16,712 nt of DNA, from the NCBI GenBank assembly GCA_964448935.1, contig CAYVBE010000076.1, positions 1-16,712 of the forward strand. The letters run 5' to 3'. This stretch comes from CAYVBE01 sp964448935 (GTDB lineage: Bacteria > Planctomycetota > Brocadiia > SM23-32). This document shows positions 1 through 6,087 of this stretch, in pieces. Made by a program: the position numbers and the translations under genes. The first letter of the stretch is position 1. Each line of letters opens with the position of its first letter. The notes under the pieces are model-generated. The model was given only the letters and a program-made list of their open reading frames with translations. It had not been told where the DNA came from and ran no database searches.

Positions 1-480
1 CCCACACACTCGGCAGCGGCGGGGGCGTGGTGTTCGCCATTGACCCCACCGAGACCCGCTGGGCCCGCTACGACCCCGGGGCGCCCCACGACATCGCCTT
101 CGACCGGGAGGGCCCCGAGTACGAGGAGCACACCTTCCGCGACGTGCGCGCCGCCGGCTTCTACATCGCCCAACACGAGTGGTCGCTCGCGCAGCAGGCC
201 ACCAAGTGGTACGCCTTTGAGGTCTGGGGCACCGTGCATCGTCCCGACCGGGTCAGCGAGACGCTGGACATGGCGCGCATCGCGGACGCCAGGACCGCCG
301 ACGGCCGCTTGATACCCGAGTTCCACATGGGCACCTGCGAGATACCCTACGTGCTCTGGAAGCGCATCCGCCGCTGGGCCGTCGCCCCGCAGTATGCCTT
401 CGATGATTACTACCCCTACATCACCGACGGGGACGGGGACATGGGCAGCATGGACTACGCGCCCCCCGGCGAGGGCCTGA
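1..480 (+). pseudogene. 3' remnant of a SUMF1-like (formylglycine-generating-enzyme-like) reading frame, cut by the window edge
   Basis: The frame is open from base 3 and has no start in the window, so the 5' end lies outside. About the first 95 residues are not recognised. From roughly base 300 the translation (RLIPEFHMGTCEIPYVLWKR, then a DGDGDMGSMDY stretch) resembles the opening of SUMF1 domains in planctomycete-type proteins, where an EVTYALWKRVRDWA-like helix comes before the catalytic core. The core itself (the VTWYDAxAWCNAL helix and the later Cys and Trp motifs) never appears. After about base 480 this frame turns into arginine-rich non-coding-like translation, although it stays open to a stop at 1667, and the real coding signal moves to frame 1 (the PQQ propeller). 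It may be a truncated gene, the front of a frameshifted fusion, or an assembly artefact. The SUMF1 reading is moderate to weak because only the first part of the domain is present. That the frame is coding is more certain, from its balanced composition. Confidence 0.42.
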
Positions 481-492
481 AGCGGCACGGGC

Positions 493-1575
493 GTGCATTA
501 CACCCAGGGCGTCGCCGAAGCCCCCGTGCTGAAGTGGAAGTTCAAGACCGGCGCTCCCGTCACCGGGGTGCCCCTGGCGCATCAGGGCACGCTCTACGTG
601 GCCAGCAGCGACAATTACATCTATGCGCTCGACACCGAGACGGGCGAGCAGAAGTGGCAATTCCGCATGGCTGCCGCGCCGCCGGCCGACGAAAAAGCGC
701 TGAGGCCCTCAGCGCCCACCATCAAAGACGGCATACTGTACCAGGGCTGCATGGCCGGATATCTCTATGCGCTCGATGTGCGCTCCGGACGGCCCAAGTG
801 GACGAGCAGATTTCGCGAGACCAAGGCGGTGCTCGGATCACCGTTGCCGGTCTACGGTGCCGTCTTTGTGAACGTGATGGGCTGGGGGGAGGATGCCGGC
901 CTGATGGCTATCCACGGCGAGACCGGGCAGGTGCTGAACGTCTATCGCGGGGAGTTCACGCAATCCGTACGCGGCTCGTTCGCCTTTGTCGACGGGGCGC
1001 TCTTCGGCATCAGCGACGCCCGATGCCGCCGGCTCGACCTTCGGTCGGGCTCGGTGCGCATAATGTGGCTCTGGCATCCTCTGTTCAACGTGCCCATCGT
1101 GCACGAGGGCCGGCTCTACTCCGTCGGCGGCGCCGTCTCCTCCGCCGATTTTCGCTCCGGCGCCCACCTTTATACCGAGGATATCGAACAGGCGGCCGCC
1201 GGCAAGCACACCGAAGTCCGCAGCGAGGCCGCCTCGTGCGTCTGGAACGACGCCATCTATTTCGGCAACCTGCAGGGCAACCTGTATGCCTTCGACACCA
1301 TGACGGGCAAGCGACTGTGGAAGACCCACCTGGCCGACAGAATCCGCTGCGCGCCCGCCATCTCCACCGACTCACCCGAAAGCATGGACGCCATCGTCTA
1401 CATCGGCTCCGACGACGGCACGCTCTGGGCGGTGGACGCCACAACCGGGGAGAAGCTGTGGAGCTTCCAGACCGGCGGCAGGGTCTGGCCCGACCCCTGG
1501 GTGGAGGACGGCACCGTCTACGTGGGCGGCGGGGACGGTTACGTCTACGCCATCGCCTCCGGTGCGGCGCAATAG
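493..1575 (+). CDS. PQQ-like beta-propeller repeat protein, N-terminus probably incomplete
   Basis: The protein (360 aa from GTG 493) is a string of PQQ/quinoprotein-type blades, each with a YxxxxDGxxYALDxxTGxxxW pattern. Clear copies start near residues 34 (LYVASSDNYIYALDTETGEQ), 82, 255, 302 and 342, giving about six or seven blades. Such proteins are usually exported scaffolds or, less often, PQQ-dependent dehydrogenases. No Asp/Glu/Asn catalytic set or c-type haem motif of a quinoprotein dehydrogenase is visible, so a binding or scaffold role is more likely. The start is unsatisfactory: GTG 493 has no good ribosome-binding site, there is no signal peptide, and an in-frame TGA at 478-480 blocks extension. 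The first residues (SGTGVHYTQGVAEAPVLKWK, readable from 481) look like the usual lead into blade 1, so the natural N-terminus was probably lost or lies in the upstream frame. The coding assignment is firm; the start is not. Confidence 0.8.
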   Translation: MHYTQGVAEAPVLKWKFKTGAPVTGVPLAHQGTLYVASSDNYIYALDTETGEQKWQFRMAAAPPADEKALRPSAPTIKDGILYQGCMAGYLYALDVRSGRPKWTSRFRETKAVLGSPLPVYGAVFVNVMGWGEDAGLMAIHGETGQVLNVYRGEFTQSVRGSFAFVDGALFGISDARCRRLDLRSGSVRIMWLWHPLFNVPIVHEGRLYSVGGAVSSADFRSGAHLYTEDIEQAAAGKHTEVRSEAASCVWNDAIYFGNLQGNLYAFDTMTGKRLWKTHLADRIRCAPAISTDSPESMDAIVYIGSDDGTLWAVDATTGEKLWSFQTGGRVWPDPWVEDGTVYVGGGDGYVYAIASGAAQ

Positions 1576-1584
1576 CGAAGCGCC

Positions 1585-1613
1585 TTGAAAAAGCGCCGGC
1601 CTGCCGTCATATT
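1585..1613 (+). promoter_or_regulatory. Predicted sigma70-type promoter for the 1661-4012 gene pair
   Basis: The box TTGAAA (1585-1590; five of six matches to TTGACA) is followed after 17 bp by CATATT (1608-1613; four of six matches to TATAAT). It sits in the only non-coding gap before the 384-aa gene and would start transcription near 1620, leaving a leader of about 40 nt. It is seen as sequence only. AT-rich boxes stand out in this GC-rich DNA, but chance is not excluded. Confidence 0.4.
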
Positions 1614-1660
1614 CTGATCAGCGGTGTTTCGCACGTGACACAGAAGGGAAGATCCGGACG

Positions 1661-2815
1661 ATGCTGAAGAGAAGTTGTGCTGCCGCGTTTGCCCTCGGCT
1701 TGCTCGGGTTCCTGGTTTTCGGAATGCCCAGTGCCTGCGGCGCGGAAGTCCGTGTGCTGCTGCCGGCCGGCGGCCCGCGGGCAAAGCTGCTCCGGGACAC
1801 GGACCTGCTGCTGACGCGGGTGGAGACCGTGGAGCAGACGCTGGCGGACGGCGGCGCGGCGATCATTGATGCCACCCCGGAGAACCTGAAACGGCTCGCC
1901 GAGATGGAAGAAGATCTGAAATCCTTCACGGAAACCGGCGGCTGGCTGATGCTCTGGGGCCTCACCCCGAAGGGGCTGGAGTCCTTCAACGAGGTAATCG
2001 GGGTCCGGCACATGATCCGCCCGTTCGAGATGGAGGAGGTGGAGATGCCGCTGCGGGCCGACCCGCTGCTGAAGGGCGTGCGCCGCAGCGGTTTCTTCAT
2101 GCTGACCGGCAAGTCCTCCGGAGGCGTCGTGCCTGTCAGGATGCGCGTGGACGACGCGTGGACCTACGTGGTGGACTACGATGACGTCGCGCCGTTCTGC
2201 ACGCTGCCCGGCCACGAATACTGGGGCGTCGGGGACGGGGAGGCCGTGCCGGGCCAGCCACACTGCCCCCGCAGCATGGTCAACGGGCTCACATACCACT
2301 GGCGCTTCGCCTTCCTCATCCGGCTCGACCGCGACGAGCCCAGCGAATGGACCGTCGAGCTGCCCCGGAAGGAAGAAGTCGTCCAGTTCTCCATTATGCC
2401 TTCGGTGCTCTTCTACCGGATCAATAAGCTGCGGCTGGATTTCCACGACGAGAAGCCGCCCGTCGAGCTGGAGCTGGAGCACCTCCGGGAGCGGCAGGAT
2501 TTTAAGATCGAGAAGCGCAAGACCGAGAAGATCACCATCTCCATTACCGACTACCGGGAGAAGGAGGACTCCCAGGCGACGCTGGGCATCGTGAACTTCT
2601 GGATAAAGGTCAAGCGCTCAGAAGAGTTCTACGAGAAGGTCCACCCGCTGGTCAACATCGGCGTCCTGGTCAAATACCCCATGGGTGAGGGCGGCATCAT
2701 CCTGAACCAGATGAGCGTCCTGGAGGAGGAGCCGCCGGCGGAGAACGAGGTCAAGAAACGCAACATCGCGGCCGGCCTCCTGGAAAACATGGCCGAGGCG
2801 GCCGAATCCCCTTAG
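1661..2815 (+). CDS. Secreted protein resembling a stand-alone C-terminal module of giant GH2-type proteins
   Basis: The 384-aa product starts with a clear Sec signal peptide (MLKR, then a hydrophobic core, with probable cleavage after ACGA at residue 28). Residues 29-115 look like a class-I-glutamine-amidotransferase-like fold: RVLLPAGG, AAIIDATPENLKRL and TGGWLMLWGLTPKGLESFNE resemble the 'galactosidase trimerisation' type domains attached to glycoside hydrolases. Residues 116-345 have features I associate with the C-terminal regions of very large planctomycete GH2 proteins: YVVDYDDVAPFC, SMVNGLTYHW, KEEVVQFSIM, FWIKVKRSEEFYEKVHPLVN and VKYPMGEGGIILNQ. No catalytic residues can be named, so a carbohydrate-binding or accessory role outside the cytoplasm is inferred. 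Leader bases AAGGGAAG near 1644 are a plausible ribosome-binding site. The M20 peptidase gene follows after 18 bp and is probably co-transcribed. The coding call is strong; the function is uncertain. Confidence 0.75.
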   Translation: MLKRSCAAAFALGLLGFLVFGMPSACGAEVRVLLPAGGPRAKLLRDTDLLLTRVETVEQTLADGGAAIIDATPENLKRLAEMEEDLKSFTETGGWLMLWGLTPKGLESFNEVIGVRHMIRPFEMEEVEMPLRADPLLKGVRRSGFFMLTGKSSGGVVPVRMRVDDAWTYVVDYDDVAPFCTLPGHEYWGVGDGEAVPGQPHCPRSMVNGLTYHWRFAFLIRLDRDEPSEWTVELPRKEEVVQFSIMPSVLFYRINKLRLDFHDEKPPVELELEHLRERQDFKIEKRKTEKITISITDYREKEDSQATLGIVNFWIKVKRSEEFYEKVHPLVNIGVLVKYPMGEGGIILNQMSVLEEEPPAENEVKKRNIAAGLLENMAEAAESP

Positions 2816-2833
2816 AACCGTGGAGAAGACACG

Positions 2834-4012
2834 ATGAGCCGGATGCTCACCGAGATAGATAGCGACCTGCTGGAGAAGACGCGGCTTTTCCGTGAGGACC
2901 TGCACCGGCATCCGGAGCTCTCCGAGCAGGAGACCCGGACGGCCTCGCGCGTGGCGGATGCGCTGCGGGAGATCGGCCTGGACAGCGTCGAGGTCGGTGT
3001 GGCCGGCACCGGTGTGGTGGGGCTTCTGAAAGGCCCCGAGGACGGACCGACCATCGCGCTACGGGCGGACATGGACGCGCTTCCGATCCGGGAGGAGACG
3101 GGGCTGCCGTATGCCTCGGAAATCCCCGGCGTCATGCACGCCTGTGGGCACGACGGCCACACCGCCATCCTGGTGGCCGTGGCGGAGGTGCTGATGGAGC
3201 ACCGGGACGAGCTGCCGGGCAGCGTGAAGTTCATCTTCCAGCCGGCGGAGGAAGGTCTGTCGGGCGGCCTGCACATGGTGGAGGCCGGGGTTCTGAAGGC
3301 GCCGGAGGTGGACACCATCTTCGCGCTGCACGGGCGAAACGGCCTCTGTCCCGGCCGGATCGGGCTGTCGGCCACTCCCAACGCGGCGGTCAACGGGTTC
3401 AGCATGAGCATCCGGGGACGGGGCGGCCACGGCGCGCGCCCGCACGACTGCGTGGACCCCATCGCCATCGGCGCGCAGATCATCAACCAGTCTCAGCTCA
3501 TCGTGAGCCGGGAGGTGCGTCCCGACATGCCGGCGGTGCTGAGTTTCTGCTGCTTCCGGGCCGGTTCGAAGAGCAACATCATCCCCGAGTCCGCGGAGGT
3601 GCTGGGCACCATCCGCGCGACGGAGATGTCGGTCCTTCGCCAGGTGCGAGAGCGTCTGGAAGAGATCGCAACGGGCGTCGCGTCCAACCTGCGCGGGCAT
3701 GCGGAGATAGAGGATGCCGAGTTGTATCCTCCCGTCCATAACGACGCCGACCTGCTCCGGCACGTGGAGCGCGTGGGGAGTGAGTTGCTGGGCGAGGCGA
3801 ACGTGGTGTGGGACACCGAGCAGCGGATGGGGGCAGAGGACTTCGCTTTCTATCTGGAGGACCAGGGCGGCGTGCCCGGGGTCATCTTCGGCCTGGGCAT
3901 CGAGACGGACGCCAACGGGCACAGCCCGCACTTCGACTTCGGATCGGCGGGGCTCGAGCCCGGCATACTCATGCTTGCGAACATCGCCTTGAGCTTCCCA
4001 TACGGAGACTGA
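2834..4012 (+). CDS. M20D-family amidohydrolase (N-acyl-amino-acid / hippurate-type metallohydrolase)
   Basis: This 392-aa protein has the full length and motif set of the M20D family (hippurate hydrolase, N-acyl-L-amino-acid amidohydrolase, IAA-amino-acid hydrolase). RADMDALPI (77-85) is followed by MHACGHDGHT (101-110), with metal ligands Cys104 and His106, and by FIFQPAEEG (133-141), with the catalytic/metal Glu pair 139-140. His166 and His199 in GGHGARPHD follow; the latter lies where the lid domain begins. The last ligand is His363 in GHSPHFDF. The family uses a two-metal centre to hydrolyse N-acyl or N-aryl amino acids or diaminopimelate derivatives, and the exact substrate cannot be read from sequence. 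There is no signal peptide, so it is cytoplasmic. GGAGAA at 2821-2826 gives a good ribosome-binding site for this ATG. It follows the 384-aa gene by 18 bp and converges on the M55 peptidase gene, with 10 bp between stop codons. Confidence 0.93.
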   Translation: MSRMLTEIDSDLLEKTRLFREDLHRHPELSEQETRTASRVADALREIGLDSVEVGVAGTGVVGLLKGPEDGPTIALRADMDALPIREETGLPYASEIPGVMHACGHDGHTAILVAVAEVLMEHRDELPGSVKFIFQPAEEGLSGGLHMVEAGVLKAPEVDTIFALHGRNGLCPGRIGLSATPNAAVNGFSMSIRGRGGHGARPHDCVDPIAIGAQIINQSQLIVSREVRPDMPAVLSFCCFRAGSKSNIIPESAEVLGTIRATEMSVLRQVRERLEEIATGVASNLRGHAEIEDAELYPPVHNDADLLRHVERVGSELLGEANVVWDTEQRMGAEDFAFYLEDQGGVPGVIFGLGIETDANGHSPHFDFGSAGLEPGILMLANIALSFPYGD

Positions 4013-4022
4013 GCCGGCCCAC

Positions 4023-4829
4023 CTACGCTTCCCGGAAGGGCCGCCGCCATGGCAGTATGTCGAGCGGGTCGGAGGTGACCATCCGGACCGTACGCGCATC
4101 CAGGCGTTCCACGCCTTCCCGGCGGGCATCACGATCGCAGCGGTCGGTGCGCGTGTATTCGACCCTTATCTCCATGGGCAGAAGCGGTTTGAAGGGCCGC
4201 GCCTCTCCCACCAGGTCCACGGCCCGCCGGGCGCTTTGCCGGATGCGTTCGCGGGCCTCGTCCGCCGGATACGCAGCGGCACGGTTGCGGCCGAGGCCCT
4301 GCTTCACGGCGGCCGTCTCAATCGGGCTCAGGAAGGCCCGCGCCTCCGCGCACCCGGCTTCGTCCCCGGAGACCATCAGCAGCGGCACGCCGAATCCGCC
4401 GGCCACGATGGCCCACTGCTCGACCTCGCCCATCCTGCGCCCGTTGACGGTGTAGTTGAACACGTAGAAGCTCTGCGTGTGGTCCAGGAATCCGTTGATG
4501 GTGCCGGCCATGGCGTGGGCGCCGAGGAAGTAGGTCGCATCGTAACTGCCATCGAGGATGCCCCACCAGTTGCCGGCGGGCCTGACGTCGTGCTCGGCCC
4601 GTTCGTCCAGCATATCGAGGATAAAGTTCTGCCGTTCCTGGCCGCCGTGACAGTCCACCACGGTCACGTGGTCCGCGCCGCCCTCGAAAGCCCCGGCCAC
4701 CGCCGCGTTGACGTCCAGCATCAGCTTCTCGCAGGACTGACGATAGACCTCCGAGTTCTCAAAGTCCACCTGCGCCTCGTCGTCAATGCCCGTCACGCCC
4801 TCGAGGTCCGTGTGAATGTAGACCTTCAT
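4023..4829 (-). CDS. M55-family D-aminopeptidase (DppA-like)
   Basis: The 268-aa product matches the M55 (DppA) family in length and in the order of its metal ligands. MKVYIHTDLEGVTGI gives Asp8 and Glu10, VVDCHGG gives His61, FLGAHAMAG gives His105, and NGRRMGE gives Glu135. These correspond to Asp8, Glu10, His60, His104 and Glu133 of Bacillus DppA. His117 (in FLDHTQ) lies where DppA has its proposed catalytic His115. The family cleaves short D-amino-acid-containing peptides, typically in peptidoglycan turnover or peptide scavenging, in the cytoplasm as a ring decamer. The frame is open further upstream, but ATG 4829 is chosen because the protein begins there like family members, GGAG lies about 6 nt ahead, and it falls 10 bp after the aminotransferase stop. 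It is the last gene of the minus-strand operon. Tandem Asp-Asp at residues 16-17 and a relatively Arg-rich C-terminus are minor oddities. Confidence 0.92.
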   Translation of the reverse strand: MKVYIHTDLEGVTGIDDEAQVDFENSEVYRQSCEKLMLDVNAAVAGAFEGGADHVTVVDCHGGQERQNFILDMLDERAEHDVRPAGNWWGILDGSYDATYFLGAHAMAGTINGFLDHTQSFYVFNYTVNGRRMGEVEQWAIVAGGFGVPLLMVSGDEAGCAEARAFLSPIETAAVKQGLGRNRAAAYPADEARERIRQSARRAVDLVGEARPFKPLLPMEIRVEYTRTDRCDRDARREGVERLDARTVRMVTSDPLDILPWRRPFREA

Positions 4830-4839
4830 GTTGTCTCCG

Positions 4840-6087
4840 CTATCGCAGGTAGGCCACCTCGAGTTTCTTGAGGGCGGCCACGATCTGTTCGGCCTCCTCG
4901 GGGCCGTAACCTTCGTGCATGCAGATGGTGACGTTCTCGTGCAGAGCCCTTTTGGCGTTCTCCACCCGGCACTGAGGCTGCCGCGACCCCGCGTAATCCG
5001 GGCATTCCCAGGGATAGCCGCTCCCGCCGAAGACGGCCTTCTCCGCGAACCAGGGAGACGTGCAGGGGGTCCGCGGGTATTCGGGCAGCAGGGGGATGCC
5101 CTCGGCGGCCAGGGCTTCGCAGAATGTCGCCCTGTCCACGCGCAGGGCAGCGAAGTCAACCGTCACGCGCAGGTACCAGTAGGAGCACTCGCTGCCGGGC
5201 GTCTGCCGTCCAAGGGTGACGGCGACTCCTTCCCGCAGCCCATCCTTCACGATTTCCCCCACCGCCCGCCGCCTCGCGACCATCTCGGTGAGCCGTTTCA
5301 ACTGAACGCTGCCGATGGTCGCGCCGATCTCGGTGAGGTTGCAGTTGAGGCCGGCCCGCACGTTACCGTGTGCGTCCATGCCGAACGGCTTGCCGCGGTC
5401 GGCGAAGCGGCGCCCGCGCAGGTGTAACTCTTCGTTCCGGGTGTACACAATGCCACCCTGGCCGCCCGTGGTGAAGTGTTTGCTGAACATGGTGGAGAAA
5501 CAGGCGACGTCGCCCATCGTGCCCACCGGCCTCCCCTTGTAGCGGGCGCCGGGGGACTGGGCGCAGTCCTCGATGACGTAGAGGTTGTGTGCACGGGCCA
5601 GGTCCACCACGGGGTCCATGCCCACCGGCTCGCCCATGATGTGCGCGACGATGACGGCGCGGGTCCGCCTGGTGATGAGGGGCTCTATCTGCTCGGCGGA
5701 GGTGTTGAAGCCCTGCCCGTCCGTGTCGGCCACCACCGGCACGCAGCCCAGCAGCGGCACCGGCATGACGCCCCCCGGATCGGTGATCGCCGGCACGATG
5801 ACCTCGGAGCAGGGGTCCAGTTCCAATGCCCCGAGGGCACAGTAAACGGCGTTCGTGCCGGAGTTGACGCCGTCCGCGAACCCTCCCCCCATGAACTCGA
5901 CGAAGTCCTTTTCATACTGTCGCTCGCGGGGCCCGCTGTAGCCAAAGGCGGTGCCCGCCGCGATGGCTTCGTCGAAGAGCGCCACAACGGCGGCCTTCTC
6001 GCGCTCGGTCATCAGGCCGCGGGGCGGCATGGGGTCGCCGCGCACCGGCTCTCCGCCCTCGATAGCCGGCTTCAATCGGTCGGTCAT
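4840..6087 (-). CDS. DegT/DnrJ/EryC1/StrS-family PLP-dependent aminotransferase
   Basis: The 415-aa protein is a full-length member of the sugar-aminotransferase fold-type-I family. Visible landmarks are NSGTNAVYCAL (75-85; phosphate/PLP loop), VIVPAITDPGG (97-106), the VIEDCAQSPGA stretch (171-181) with Asp174 for the pyridine nitrogen and Gln177, and CFSTMFSKHFTTGGQGG (196-212) with Lys203 as the predicted Schiff-base lysine. Family members transfer an amino group from glutamate or glutamine to keto-sugars, or act on related keto compounds; the substrate here is unknown. No signal peptide is present, so it is cytoplasmic. Its ATG overlaps the TGA of the HzsA-like gene (ATGA, 6084-6087), which implies translational coupling. 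The only ribosome-binding match is a weak GAGA. The M55 gene follows after 10 bp. No sugar-nucleotide biosynthesis genes are alongside, so a catabolic or odd-substrate role is possible. Confidence 0.93.
   Translation of the reverse strand: MTDRLKPAIEGGEPVRGDPMPPRGLMTEREKAAVVALFDEAIAAGTAFGYSGPRERQYEKDFVEFMGGGFADGVNSGTNAVYCALGALELDPCSEVIVPAITDPGGVMPVPLLGCVPVVADTDGQGFNTSAEQIEPLITRRTRAVIVAHIMGEPVGMDPVVDLARAHNLYVIEDCAQSPGARYKGRPVGTMGDVACFSTMFSKHFTTGGQGGIVYTRNEELHLRGRRFADRGKPFGMDAHGNVRAGLNCNLTEIGATIGSVQLKRLTEMVARRRAVGEIVKDGLREGVAVTLGRQTPGSECSYWYLRVTVDFAALRVDRATFCEALAAEGIPLLPEYPRTPCTSPWFAEKAVFGGSGYPWECPDYAGSRQPQCRVENAKRALHENVTICMHEGYGPEEAEQIVAALKKLEVAYLR

Noticed and set aside
481..1667. Continuation of the frame-3 open frame through the PQQ gene
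   Set aside because: After about base 480 the translation is Arg/His-rich with no repeats, while frame 1 shows PQQ blades, so only the first part of that frame is taken as coding.
4015..4043. Hairpin CGGCCC/GGGCCG between the convergent M20 and M55 genes as a terminator
   Set aside because: The stem is only 6 bp with a 17-base loop, lies partly in the M55 coding end and has no T-run on either strand.
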